Source: Pseudo-nitzschia pungens (Eukaryota > Bacillariophyta > Bacillariophyceae > Bacillariales > Bacillariaceae). From it: 64,000 bases of DNA. Below the pieces are notes generated by a model. The model was given only the letters and a program-made list of their open reading frames with translations. It did not search any database and had not been told where the DNA came from. The stretch lies in NCBI GenBank assembly GCA_037355855.1, contig CM074758.1:8343001-8407000 (forward strand). The letters are read 5' to 3'. The position numbers and the translations under genes were made by a program. Below are positions 1-11,020 of this stretch, in pieces; position 1 is the first letter of the stretch; each line of letters opens with the position of its first letter.

Positions 1-393
1 CTGTGGAACCCAAACGAATTGTTCGAACCAATCTACAACGTTGGCGAGTTGGTTCACATCAAAGTTATCTGCAATCTCCCCCGTTTCTTCCATCCAGATG
101 TTGTTGGCCATGAGGTGAAACGTGTGAATGGCCAAATCTCCAAATCCTACAGGAGAGTTGGCCGGGATATCTTTTCCGGCAAAGACTCCCCATTTGTGGT
201 TTTCAGCGAGCGAAGTGGACGATGTAGCCATGTAAAGACCACAGGAACCCTCGCTATCGCCACTTTCCTGGTCGAAATCGGGACTCTTCCTTCTATTACC
301 TTTCTTCGCGTCGGATTTCAAAGCAGATCTTGCCATTTTGGTTGATATCGCTAGCACCAAAACGGCGAGCACCGATGATGATTGCACTCTCAT
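1..393 (-). CDS. SET-domain-like secreted/targeted protein, N-terminal part (cut by window edge)
   Basis: A reading frame runs leftward from an ATG at 393-391 for 131 codons and is still open at base 1, so only the N-terminus is present. Residues 1-16 are hydrophobic after a short basic start, as in a signal peptide. A basic, Ser/Asp/Glu-rich linker follows, then a block reading C-G-L-Y-M-A (around residue 53) and W-G-V-F-A-G-K-D-I-P. That pattern resembles the first strands of SET domains in algal secreted proteins, where a GxG-type turn is followed by a strand and 'AGKDI'. The catalytic NHS and tyrosine motifs would lie outside the window, so methyltransferase function is unproven. It is divergently arranged with the LIS1 gene, about 750 bp apart. 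The SET assignment is from pattern memory and moderately sure; that this strand is coding is surer. Confidence 0.6.
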   Translation of the reverse strand, partial: MRVQSSSVLAVLVLAISTKMARSALKSDAKKGNRRKSPDFDQESGDSEGSCGLYMATSSTSLAENHKWGVFAGKDIPANSPVGFGDLAIHTFHLMANNIWMEETGEIADNFDVNQLANVVDWFEQFVWVPQ

Positions 394-1142
394 TGTTGGT
401 CACCGATTCGAAAAAAATGTCTTTCGTGCAAGGTGATCGTATTCGTTTCTAACTTCTCAAAAGAACAAGCAAAGTGACTTCTTGCTTGTGGTATCGTAGC
501 TCTATGGCAATCAGTCGCTCGTTCCGTTGCTTGATTTGATGCTTCAGAATTGTCTCATCCGCCCCACCGTCTCACGTATCACAATTATCCTCACTAATTC
601 AGTTCTTTCCTTTCGAAGGATAAATCCAAGTGATCAAACGGTCATCTTTTTTTTAATTTTCGCTTCCCAATTTTCTGAATCACGCGCGATTGGAGCGTTG
701 ATTTTAAAATGTGCGCGACATAGTGCCGTAGCACGCAGGCCCTGCATCCGATTCAAAAAACTGTCTTTGGGGGTGGCGCGTGTTCGTGGTTGATAGGGTG
801 TTTGAATCATTGTTGTTGAGGCTCTCCCTCATCTCTATGGTCACGATGGGAAGAGGAGGTTTTTTTTGTTTTTTTAAAATGCTCGGTGAAATCTCTGCGC
901 CTGTGTCGATGTCGCTTTCCTAATTTGATTTACACTGACGCGAAGTAGCCCAACAACACCTCCGATTCACGACTGTTGAACGCTATACAGCAATTTCTCA
1001 ATAGAGTGATTGACAACTTTTGCCAGTGTCAATACTTGTGCTGCAGTTCATCGATCCAAGAACAGGCCAGTGAGACCCAAGTTATCACTCGACAATTTTT
1101 TGCATCGACAAAGACGGTAGAGACGACTAGAACGACAAAATC
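394..1142. other. Intergenic region between divergent genes
   Basis: 749 bp separating two genes transcribed away from each other, so it should hold both promoters. It contains T-rich runs near 860-880. The 88-codon plus-strand frame at 527-793 has no recognisable content and is not called. Confidence 0.5.
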
Positions 1143-2639
1143 ATGGTCTTGACCGATCGGCAGCGTGAAGATCTACACGCAGGGATTTATGAATACCTGG
1201 TGAGCCGAGGAGATGTCTTTGAAACTGTTGCAAAGGCGTTTGCAGAAGCAGATCCCAAGGCTTTGGAAAAGAAGACCAACAATGTAGGCAAGACACCCCT
1301 CCTCGAGAAGAAGTGGACGGCCATTCCACGACTGCAAAAGAAAGTTCTGGAGTTGGAACGAGTCGTTGCACAAAGTGCAAAGATCCACGCCCATCGTACG
1401 GGATCGGATGATCCCAAGGCTAATGGTGGTGTTTCACGACGAATGCTCCCACGGCTTCCGTGTAACATTACTCTCCAGGGTCATTCAGCGGCAGTCACTT
1501 GTTTGAAGGTCCATCCGGTATTCACGGTGGTTGTGAGTGGAAGTGAAGACGGAACCATAAAGGTGAGTGATTCCACAAATAGAATTGTGTAATAAGAATG
1601 CAAGCTTTCTGTTCAAACTTTCCGTTCGTCTTGATTGATTTGCCTCTCCTGGCAAGATTTTCATCAAGGATGCATCAGTTGTACTTTCCATCGATTGGAC
1701 TAATATCTCACTCCATTCCTGGTCTTGAATGTTAGATTTGGGATCACGAAAATGGAGATTACATGAGGAGCCTCAAAGGCCACACCAATACTGTCAACTC
1801 GCTAGCTTTTACGCCAACTGGAAATTATTTGGCATCGTGCTCCAGCGATTTGTCCATTAAACTATGGGACTTTTCTACCTACAATTGTGTTCGCACTTTG
1901 CGGGGACACGATCATACTATTTCATCCATTGTATTCCTTCCGCAACAGAATATTATCCCGTCGGCGTCGGAAGATTCGTCGACTGGCATGGATGTCGCTG
2001 CAGCGAACGCGAAACATTTGCTGAGTGCTAGCAGAGATTACACCGTGAAATTGTGGGACATGGAGACCGGATTTTGTGATCACACGTTTACTGATCACAC
2101 CGATTGGGTTCGAACATTGGCCGTGAGAGCCCATGATGGAGCCATTTGGGCATCTGCGGGTAACGATCCCGTCATAAATGTGTACGAGGCCAATGTCAAC
2201 ACTCGTCAAAAATTGTGTGAATTGCGAGGACACGAGCACGTCATAGAAACGTTGTCGTTTGTTACTGAAGAATCATTCGGGAAGGATAGAGCCGGAAGCA
2301 ACGCCAAACACAAGGAAACCGTCAGAGACTACCTTGCAAGTGGTAGCCGCGATCGAACTGTTCGTCTTTGGTCGCTCGCATCCGCCTCGTGTCTCGCGAT
2401 CTTTTCATGCCCACGAGAATTGGGTTAAAGCGGTCGTGATCCACCCATCAGGAAATTATGTTATCAGTGCTGGGGACGATCGAACGATCCGGGTCTTTGA
2501 CATCAAAGCTGAAAGATGTTTACGAACCTTGGAAAATGCCCACACCCATTTCGTATCTTCGCTGGATATGCATCACACACTGCCAATAATGGTTTCGGGA
2601 GGGATGGACCAAGTTGCCAAAACATGGGTGTTGGACTAG
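1143..2639 (+). CDS. LIS1: LIS1/PAFAH1B1-like dynein regulator (WD40), one intron, one frame break
   Basis: Dynein-binding platform protein of the LIS1/NudF family, expected on cytoplasmic dynein at microtubules. Exon 1 is 1143-1562 and exon 2 is 1736-2639; the intron (GTGAGT...TTAG) joins in phase 0 as GTIK/IWDHENG. Residues 1-40 match the LisH dimerisation motif ([11 protein letters not shown]...), followed by a short coiled coil and then WD40 blades with [25 protein letters not shown] and [12 protein letters not shown]. About 20 extra residues replace part of the blade following [11 protein letters not shown]. At 2402-2405 a run of four T shifts the frame: reading one T fewer gives [15 protein letters not shown], which aligns without a gap to CL..L.GHDNWV in LIS1, and the last blades follow in the new frame to a stop at 2637-2639. 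Identification is firm; the break is probably a consensus error. Confidence 0.93.
1563..1735 (+). other. Intron of LIS1-like gene
   Basis: 173 bp, donor GTGAGT and acceptor TTAG. Removing it restores a continuous WD40 blade between codons AAG (K) and ATT (I). Confidence 0.9.
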
Positions 2640-4828
2640 CGCGAGCCAATTAAGAGAATAAATGCAAGAAAACTTAACAGCCTTCCACGAAATGTCTGAA
2701 TGCAGAAGTCACAACTACATTACCATTGGTCCATAGAGGGAATTGTGGTTTGCAATGAGAGTGAAGAAACTTGAAGGAATGTTTGCTTGTTGAAAAGTCG
2801 ATCTTGAATTCCAACCCATTTTTAATTCATACACTATATTTTGTCAGGCTAGAAACATTGTTAACGCACCATGTCTCTTGTTTGCTATCGACGTCAACTA
2901 GTCCATAGCTACACATAAAAGTCAGGCATGTTTATTCTTTAAGTCAGATTCCGCTGTTGAAATCAATCAATACCGAACCTTCGTCAACAAGTAATGTTGA
3001 AAATTGGATGATTGTACACATTGGCATCCAAAAACTCGGATTGACGTGAAGTACCAAGTACTTCACTCTGATGACCACTGTTGGCACGTATGCACTGGCT
3101 CGTGCTTTTGTTGGTCCTTCCCTTCATTGATAGTTTTGTAATCTGCTACTGGTAGGTTGCCACCCACTTCTTTTCTCGTTGAGACCAGCGCATAATCGAA
3201 AGCTTATATCTCCGAGTTTGCACGGGTAGGATTTTCATTTCTGCCACCGAGAGACCTGTTCATCATATGTACATTGATGTCGCCAGCGAACGTTGAACCA
3301 TAATCTCTGAATAACGTACAATGAGATGCTTCGAATGCACGAAACCAGTTGCTTCGCGAATAGGATCAATGAGACTGGGCGTCTTCATTGGACTGATTCG
3401 ATTGCATGCGGCGATTTGTTGCGCTCTGAATGGAACAAACAAGAATTCAAAATCTTGTGGGATCTTCAACAGTTCGATGGCATCCATATTTCTTGTCGTC
3501 GTTGTTTCCGGCGTGAATTCACCCAATTGACGGTGCAACTTGCTTCATGTGATGAGTCTCGGTGCTATTTGAAACACGCTCACTCAAAACTGCCATAAGC
3601 TTGAGTCTTTGTGGAAACGCTACAAGCTGCTTTAAGATACATTTTCTCCGACTCTTTTGCTCCCTTACCGATCCCGGCTCATCGATGTTAAAGCATTGGG
3701 GCAACCAACATGGAGTAAAGACTGATAACTTTCGAGGATTCTTCGAAACTTTATAACTGTGAAATTTTCTTTCCTTTGTCAATTGAATCGTCAACGGCTT
3801 TTTTGATGTCGCCCTACGCTGTGGCTTCTTGAAAATAGGTTGCGACTTTGACTATTCAGTCGTTATATTCGTTGCGTCGTCTTTGGGCTGAGGTAGTTCA
3901 TCATCACGTTCATAAAAAATTCTCTTGTTCATTTTTCTTTACTGATGTGCCATAGCCTGGTGAACGTTACCGAGAATCTTGGCGTCGCCTCATCTCATTT
4001 TATTCCGTATCACCTCAACCAGAAAATAGAGGATTTTCATAGTATGCTCTTGCGTGATTCTACTTGATGCGACTTTGTGGGTCAAACTCAAAACACTACC
4101 GATTACCTCCACAGTCTGCCGTTCAGTTTTGTTTCTCGTGGCTTTAAACCTAAAAACATCATCCCCTCGATATGAACTTCTTTCATTTTGTTCGATGTGC
4201 CTTGGTGATAGTGTTGGTGATGTAATAGTTACATGTTGGTTTGACGTGGTACGAATACTTTTGGGGATGATAATGCACTAACTATTGTAACTCTCCGCAT
4301 TTCGAGACTGAAAGCTACGAACTAACTCGAACTACACCCATCGTGAACGCATTTTGATTCTGAAAAAGTCCTTGTTGCGAGTTGAATGTAATCGTTCTAT
4401 TAGAATGAGAATAATGGTGTCGACTGGAGGTGTTGTTGCAGCGCACCATGGTACCAATTCCAATCGTACGAGTAAAAAATACGTGTATCACCGAACGGAA
4501 ACCGCCAATAAGGCAGGTGAGAAAGGAATTTGAGATTTTTCTACGAAAGACTCTTTTTCATACATTCCACGTGGAAAGAGAAACAAAATACCCATCTCAT
4601 TCACATCACGTTTCCTCGCTGACGCATATGGGTCTGGTTCAACTCCTATCAAAAAATCGAGAATCAGGCAGAGCAAGCACCCTAAGATTACTGTACAGCG
4701 CCCACCTGGCGAAGGACTTCAGCAAATCTAATCATCCCTTGTCCTCTGCCCCGAGGAAAAGACAACACGCTTCGTGCCTTAGCTATCGCATCATCATTTT
4801 GAAATTCAATTCAACGAAATCAGTCAAA
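2640..4828. other. Long intergenic stretch without recognised genes
   Basis: About 2.2 kb of AT-rich sequence. Several 60-90 codon frames on both strands (3263-3800, 4054-4281, 4430 onward) have no domain, signal peptide or splice logic that I can support. No repeat array is seen. Confidence 0.5.
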
Positions 4829-5200
4829 ATGAAGTTCTCTGTTGCTCTCCTTGTTTTGGGTCTTTCCTCCGTTTCGGCGTTCGCCCCTTCTGCGTTCACC
4901 AAATCGAAGGCATCTTCGACCCAGGTCAATTCTGAACCCGACGAAGAAGGTGGCCTCGACTTGGACTTGGGGGAAATGTTTGAAATGTGAGTTTGGGAGC
5001 AGCGTTTTCTTTTGCCTACTCTTGAGTTCAAATGAAAAGGAGTGATATTGCCCATGAGTCGCAGGAATTGGAAACGTAAAACATTCTCATGCTTTTGTTC
5101 TTATCCTTCTCAAACTTCATTGTATTCCAGGTTCGACGCTGCAGACAAGGGTAAAGATTTCGATGATGCTATCAAGAAAGTCAAGAGTGACGACAAATAA
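4829..5200 (+). CDS. Small acidic plastid-targeted protein, two exons
   Basis: Exons 4829-4986 and 5131-5200 encode 75 residues. The donor (AT/GTGAGT) and acceptor (CCAG/G) join in phase 2 to give EMFEM-FDAADKG. Residues 1-17 form a signal peptide ending V-S-A-F-A-P, the classic diatom bipartite plastid presequence motif with Phe at +1. The mature part of roughly 57 residues is very acidic, containing EPDEEGGLDLDLGEMFEMF and a Lys/Asp-rich end. No transmembrane segment or cofactor motif follows the presequence, so a soluble plastid role, for example as a small partner subunit, is likely but unknown. The start was chosen because it opens the signal peptide; upstream in-frame codons back to 4430 look like untranslated leader. 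I do not recognise the family. Confidence 0.8.
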
Positions 5201-5764
5201 GTTATTTGTTCGAAAATGAACGCAATGATTTACAAAAAATCGCCGGCATGTTGCGAGACAATCATTTTCCTTCTGAATCTCAAATGATAAATTAGAAAAA
5301 AATCACGATCGAGTTTAAGAAAATAATCAGCAATTAATGTTCATGATGCCGTCTACTATTTGAATGATGCCGCATTCATTCAAAACTATGGAGGTAGACG
5401 AAGGACTCTGAAGCAAAAGACTTCTGCGTTTGAATAAAATTTTGATCGAATTCGGAAACAAATTGAATTGGTGCGACCTATCAATTCCTGTGTCGGTGTA
5501 TTAGACTATGCTATATTTCTGTCGTACCATCCATCATGCGTTGTGATGTCCAGAATTCCTGCTTGTTGTTTCTTTTTGATAATTTCGACCCCCAGACATC
5601 GAAAATGGTATCCTCCAATCTCCGTAGAGGTACACTTCCTGTTAAAATTCAGCATTTTGATCTCGTGTAATTTACTTATTACTGACTACACGTAGACAGT
5701 AATACAAAATGTATCGGATACTTCATATTTATCATGAATTATTCCAATTTCTTCCATGATTCTT
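5201..5764. other. Intergenic region between convergent genes
   Basis: 564 bp of AT-rich sequence holding the 3' ends of two convergent genes. No further structure was seen. Confidence 0.4.
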
Positions 5765-6229
5765 TTACAGAAGCAAACTGAGTTCGACTGGCGGCAACAC
5801 ATCGGCAGGGATCAGATCGCGGGACCCAAGCATGAGGGGAATCAAAAATAGGACAGGAAGAAGGGATAAAATAATGTAGAACATCACTCGTTGTTGCTTT
5901 GGGTCACTCCAGTCCATTTCCAGGGCTTCTTCGGAAATTTCTCCTTGGCTAAGGAAAGGAGCCACCGCTTTGGAGTCATCGGCTTTGGCTTCGTTGGAAA
6001 CTTGTTCCTCCGTCTCATCGTCCACCAGTTCCACAACTTTATTCTCAGCACTTTCATTCTCAGCCATGAAGAGCGGTCTAAAATTTCCGTTCGACATTGT
6101 TCGCATGGATACTGTTGACGACCCGTAAGTCGCAGCTTGCGGAGCGGTGAATGCAAACGAAAGTGTCACTTGAGCAAGGACGACTGCAACGGCAACCATG
6201 ACAGGGATGTTGTTGAGGAAAGATTTCAT
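5765..6229 (-). CDS. Plastid-targeted single-TM protein of unknown function
   Basis: 154 residues in one exon, starting at the ATG at 6229-6227. The first ~27 residues are hydrophobic and end S-F-A-F-T-A-P, a diatom plastid presequence. A hydrophilic, acidic stretch follows (residues ~50-95, with DDETEEQ), then the motif EISEEALEMDWSDPKQQRV. A single strong membrane helix (FYIILSLLPVLFLIPLMLG) is followed by a short tail with RDLIPADVLPP. The layout suggests a thylakoid or envelope protein with a long N-terminal stromal or lumenal part. I do not recognise a named family, although the conserved-looking block before the helix suggests a real algal family rather than a chance frame. It is convergent with the preceding small plastid gene. 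Confidence 0.8.
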   Translation of the reverse strand: MKSFLNNIPVMVAVAVVLAQVTLSFAFTAPQAATYGSSTVSMRTMSNGNFRPLFMAENESAENKVVELVDDETEEQVSNEAKADDSKAVAPFLSQGEISEEALEMDWSDPKQQRVMFYIILSLLPVLFLIPLMLGSRDLIPADVLPPVELSLLL

Positions 6230-6610
6230 TATTCTTCAGCGACTTCGATGTTTCACTCTTGACTTCAAAAGAATTGCTTGGGTAACCACGCGTTGGAAGC
6301 TCCGGTTTTTGTTAAACTGGGGGTGATGTCGTTCAAAAGCGCAAAATCGATCACAGACTTTCCTTCCCTGGAGACGAGAGACACGATGTGTTGGTGCCTC
6401 GTTGTCCAATAGCGACAGCGATAGATAAAACCTTACCGTTAGATAGATGATGATGTGTGAAGAGGAGGAAGGAGGAGACCTTTTCGACAACATTGACGAG
6501 GCTTTTTCGCGCGCGTTAAAAATAAATGACGCACGTGAAAAGAATACAGTCAAGGTAGTCGGATCAAACAAAACTTTTAGGATAGGAAAGCGTTCATTTT
6601 TCTTGCACGA
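6230..6610. other. Intergenic region between two minus-strand genes
   Basis: 381 bp between two genes on the same strand, so it includes the promoter of the 5765-6229 gene and the 3' end of the transporter. A plus-strand frame runs across it but reads into the transporter antisense and is not supported. Confidence 0.4.
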
Positions 6611-7849
6611 TCAGATTTCATTGTTGCCTTCGATCACACTGACTTCACGACTTGCATTATCGCCCTCACTTGGTTTGTTGCTCTTGCTACTGGTCGTGTC
6701 ATCCGCAGAACATAATAACATGGCAAAAACAATAATCCCAGCGGCCAGTACTGCTGTCAAGTTTGGAACAGGCTCGGAGAAAAATACAACTCCAATGATT
6801 GAAGCTGCAATTGGCTCAGCGCTGTTGGCTGCTGCAGCTTGTAGAGCAGATACGTGATTCAAAGACCAATTGATCATACCCACAGCGATTGCTCCACAAA
6901 CAACACCGAGAAACAAGCTACGGGGCAAGTATTTTCCGCATGTCCATCCGAGTAAACTGGAACAAAAATCACTGTATGGGTAAGCATCGTTGGTAGCTGC
7001 TGGGAGTTCGTTTTCTCGACCGATGAGGACACCATCAAAATCATTATGTATCGGATTGGAATCCAGATTCAACGCTGCAGATATATTCAACATTAATGAC
7101 CCAAATATGGAAACGAGAATCATTGCAACTAGCACGCATCCGGGAAGGTGCACATAAACGGGAACAATCCGCCGTGCTTGTCGACCGCATGAAATGTAAG
7201 TTGCATAACCTGCACTGGCCGCGGCTGCTGCAAAATCTCCAAGGAGATGTGATCCGAAATCGGATTGAGGTGTAACTCTTTTTCCTCCCATTGAATCTTT
7301 TGGCAATTTATCCAATTGGGACTCGTCAAGGCTCTCCGTCGTAGTTGATGAAATATAAATACCTGTTCCAACAAGAGTGAGTACAACCCCCAACACATGC
7401 TTCCAATGAACCCCTTCTTGACCGCCACTATCGCTTTCAACCTCACGGGATGGATTACATCTAGAGCGAAATATTTTGTGAAGAACAATAAAGAGTGGGG
7501 CACATTGTGACAGAATGGATGCACGGAGCAAGGATGTTTTGGCCAGTGCAATGCACAAACCAACATTGTACATTGCATACCCGAATCCCGACCATACTGT
7601 CGCAACCGGTGGTAGAAAGTATGATGCTGGATTTCGGACCTGTTTTTTAGTTTGATCACTGGAATGGCCTTTGTCAAGGTACAGTGATAATGCACTGGGA
7701 GCAGCGAGAGCGAGGAATGTCGTTTGAAGCCTCCACGATGCACGGACAATGGGATCAATGTTATCGAGAGATTTTAAAACAGCAAACATGGACGAAACGA
7801 GAATCGTTCCGATTCCCAATACTGTTGGTCCGATGATACTCCTCGTCAT
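6611..7849 (-). CDS. EamA/DMT-superfamily membrane transporter
   Basis: 412 residues, single exon, ATG at 7849. The protein is mostly hydrophobic, with about nine or ten predicted helices in two halves: residues ~1-175 and ~205-395. They are separated by a hydrophilic loop (TTTESLDES...). Each half ends with the features of an EamA repeat: 'HVLGVVLTLVGTGIYIS' in the first half, and 'AEPIAASIIGVVFFSEP' followed by 'AAGIIVFAMLL' in the second. The AEP...G...EP signature near the last helices is characteristic of drug/metabolite transporter family carriers. Substrate and membrane cannot be told from sequence; no plastid presequence is visible. The C-terminal ~30 residues are a soluble Ser/Asn-rich tail. 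Family placement is fairly sure, function is not. Confidence 0.8.
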   Translation of the reverse strand: MTRSIIGPTVLGIGTILVSSMFAVLKSLDNIDPIVRASWRLQTTFLALAAPSALSLYLDKGHSSDQTKKQVRNPASYFLPPVATVWSGFGYAMYNVGLCIALAKTSLLRASILSQCAPLFIVLHKIFRSRCNPSREVESDSGGQEGVHWKHVLGVVLTLVGTGIYISSTTTESLDESQLDKLPKDSMGGKRVTPQSDFGSHLLGDFAAAAASAGYATYISCGRQARRIVPVYVHLPGCVLVAMILVSIFGSLMLNISAALNLDSNPIHNDFDGVLIGRENELPAATNDAYPYSDFCSSLLGWTCGKYLPRSLFLGVVCGAIAVGMINWSLNHVSALQAAAANSAEPIAASIIGVVFFSEPVPNLTAVLAAGIIVFAMLLCSADDTTSSKSNKPSEGDNASREVSVIEGNNEI

Positions 7850-8419
7850 CTTTGATTTCTTCCATTTACTTTATGATGCTGCTTGTGCGGGTCATGGTCA
7901 CTTCTGTAATGCCGTAGAGCATGCTAGTACGCGTACGCACTAAACTTTGTGAAGAACGGAGGATGCCAAAAAATACTTTTGAGCAAAATCAAAACTGATG
8001 AAAACTTCCAACCAGTTTTCGGGGAATTGAAGACCATCCTTTTGAAAATTGAAAATATGCTCAGCCAAATTGCGACCAAAATTTTGGTATTCACGGGTCG
8101 TTCCTGATCGGAAAATCATTGGAAGGAAACAATAGCCTAAGGTTACCTTGTGACAACATTTTGACAGCTCTAATGTAACAAAAAATCTTGGAGCTTCTTT
8201 TTTCATTCTGTAATCAATCGTGATCGCAACATATATTGGCTTGACGACAGGCAGCACCACGTGTCAACATCAATCCCTAAATAATGGAAAACAGAATTCT
8301 CATCTATTGTTCGAATTCCGTTACCTCTCCTGTCATAAAATTCATTTTCGAACAAATCAAAACGCTCGAACTTCAGAAATCAGTTCACCAAAAAAAGATA
8401 CAACAAAAACCCATCAACA
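7850..8419. other. Intergenic region between divergent genes
   Basis: 570 bp between the transporter (minus) and the twin-CX9C gene (plus). A 106-codon minus-strand frame at 7940-8260 is open but shows no domain and sits where promoters are expected, so it is not called. Confidence 0.45.
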
Positions 8420-8659
8420 ATGACGAAATCTGCTTCTCAACCTCTTGCTACCTCAACCGATGTTATCACAAGACGCAAAACAGCTGTATGGGCGAATGCT
8501 CCCGTTGTAATGGCGATGTTGACGAACAATAATCTATCAAACTGCCGAGATGTTACGAGTATGCTTCAAGAATGTCACCGAACGAGTTCCGAAGACCAAG
8601 TTTGCCTCGCCGCAATGAAGCGAATGGAATCGTGCGGCTTGGAGGGAAGAATACATTAG
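8420..8659 (+). CDS. Twin CX9C (CHCH-type) small mitochondrial protein
   Basis: 79 residues from an ATG at 8420 (context caacaATGac) to a stop at 8657-8659. Four cysteines at residues 42, 52, 62 and 72 form two CX9C pairs, themselves separated by nine residues: NCRDVTSMLQEC and VCLAAMKRMESC. This is the helix-turn-helix signature of proteins imported into the mitochondrial intermembrane space by the Mia40/Erv relay, a group that includes Cox17/19/23, Cmc-type assembly factors and small respiratory subunits. The residues before the first cysteine are short and mildly basic, as usual for the family. Nothing distinguishes which member it is, so no symbol is given. The regular spacing makes a chance open frame unlikely. 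Confidence 0.78.
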   Translation: MTKSASQPLATSTDVITRRKTAVWANAPVVMAMLTNNNLSNCRDVTSMLQECHRTSSEDQVCLAAMKRMESCGLEGRIH

Positions 8660-11020
8660 AGAAGGCGAAGATCAAATGACTTGAGCATCATCTACGACTT
8701 GAAACACGAAGGAGTCCATGAGTTTCAACGGTTCAGCTCTTATGCAACCGAGATTTGATTACGAAGCATTCTATTTCGAGCAGATCCGACCTTTACCAAA
8801 GTTCTTCGACGCAATGACTGCTCTCCCATCGCTAGGGTTCAGTTTTGAAAACAGACACCATACAATCATGATAAAATAATAATAGAAAAAAGTTTAGACT
8901 ATGAAGCAATTTATTGCAAGTACTTTCATCGCTTCGTAGGAATGAATCGTTTTTCCGGAGTTGGTTGGAGTGTTCGTTTGCGATGAACGAAAGACACGAC
9001 GGGTGACAAGAACTTCGATGAACTTAGAGATGAAGGTGTTGACACCGTTTGTTGTCATGGCCGATCCCACATCGAATGACCACCAGAAACCTACAAATGA
9101 ACGTCACGAGAGAGGATCTAAAACTTGGTTGACATCCATTTCTCCTCTGGTAAACACTCCGAACCAACATTCCGTCTGGCTTGAGAACACATGCGGACGG
9201 ATCTCCTCACGTAAAAAGTTTTGCGTACATAAGTCGTAACCTCAATCATGGGAGGTTCGTTGGGCCGAAATACTCGATGAATCAAAGCGAACATCAAGTC
9301 TATCGACATGGGAAGGTATGTGCTCGTTTGTGTCTTGTGTCAGATCAAAGATATTCGTTGTGCGTGGCAATGGAGACTTAGAGAGCCCTTTTCTTAGCAA
9401 TGGTGCCATCACAGACTATTCCAATGCATTTCTGAGCTACAGTGAGCGAGAAATTCTGGGAAAAATGTTGCAGGAGGACCATGAGCACCCAGAATTTATT
9501 CTTAACCTGCAGAGTACCGGTAGGTATTACAAATAATACACAATCAGTATACAGATCTGGTATTATACTTCCAGAAAACTTTGAATCTACAACTTTTTCA
9601 AAGTTGTTGTTGACAGCTTTCCGTAAAACAGTTGCCTGAGAAATGAATTCCATTACGAAAACTATAAATGTTTTTGTATAATATTATGTTTCGACTTCTT
9701 TTCCTGTCATATCAATATATTTCAACTTGATTTCATCATGTGTTTGTAGTCTAAACTACTAATTGATTTGCAGATCTTTTGATCTGCTTTGTTGGTTGTT
9801 GATGTTGTTTTGTCATCACTACCATTCACATTGCAACAATCCATCATCACCTAACTTCTTGTGATGAAACAGACCCTCCAATCATTTCTGCTCTAGTAGA
9901 CACAATCCTTGATCGGGAACAACAATATATTATATTACATAAATTGCTTTCATGAAGGTCAATGTAGAGATCAGATTTGGTCTCAAGGGAAGACAGAAAT
10001 ATTCTTTGTAGACTTTACGACTCTCTACGTGCTGTATTCAAAATTATTCGAAGGTTCTCACTGGTAAGTACCGTACTAATGTTATGCTTTCCACTTTAGG
10101 ATACCAACGATTCTTGTGCTTTCCAATTAGATACCAATGTTTGTTCTATCAGCGCTCTGTATGGATAAAGTGTTGCTAGCAGGATTGTCGTGAGCTGCTG
10201 TAATCTTACCACCGAAAAGTCAAAACAGGTTTTCAGTGGAGCATTGCCTCATGCTCAATCCGGTGAATGGTGGTGGTACCATCTTTTAACTGGTGTACGA
10301 GTACGAAGTGCAAGGAGAACTTGTACGGTAATTTAGTGAGAAAATCCCGAGAGTAAGGTTTAGTCTCCCCCCCCCCCCTAACGGAACAAAAATCAACATT
10401 CAATCAAAACGCCAAACCGAACTCTAAACTCTAAACTCTAGTACCAACTTCAAACCGTCGACACCATCTTCTTGGGCATTGCTGAGGGTTGAAAAGTTTG
10501 CCACCGGCGTTTGTCCAACAACTACCATTGGGTCATTGATCCCCGAAGCGATATACAACAGAACCATTTTGTTCGATACCATCACTATTATTTATCATAT
10601 TTTGGTAACAAGCGAATACATCGTCCTTCACAATTAATAGTACGGTACCTGTATTCGGGAAAGGCAACGGATGGTGAAACGGCGACAACGTTTTTGCTAA
10701 TTGATGGGACCCAGTTGCTGCCTTTAGGAATATTTTGCGAATATTCTTTCACCAAAATCAGCAGCAATGGTAACAGTCATGTCGTTGAAAGAAGGGGATT
10801 CAGATGACATTAAATCGAGCAGAAGCGATGCAACAGTAAAGCACAGGCGAGTAACCACAGTGTGGCCTGCACTACGTTGATAGACGCCGTCAATCTCATG
10901 CGATACAAATCTTCATGCGACATTTCATTACATTCAGCAATATATTCCCACTAACTCTGTGAACGTGCATACTTCATCTATAATTTACTGGGAAACAGTC
11001 CTATTGCGTTTCTATTTATC
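8660..11020. other. Long gene-poor stretch
   Basis: About 2.36 kb, AT-rich. Short frames (8961-9239, 9118-9653, 10511-10807) lack supportable content. A run of nine or ten C lies near 10368-10378, and three tandem copies of a CTAAACT-type heptamer lie near 10420-10442. A 5' exon of the next gene could lie near its right end. Confidence 0.45.

Noticed and set aside
3263..3800. Overlapping 90-codon frames on both strands
   Set aside because: No domain, no splice signals in frame, no signal peptide, and both strands equally open.
4430..4828. N-terminal extension of the small plastid protein to 186 residues
   Set aside because: The extension lacks protein character and would bury the clear signal peptide at 4829.
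10420..10442. Telomere-like heptamer repeats (CTAAACT)
   Set aside because: Only three copies, not a canonical TTAGGG-type unit, and embedded in ordinary sequence.
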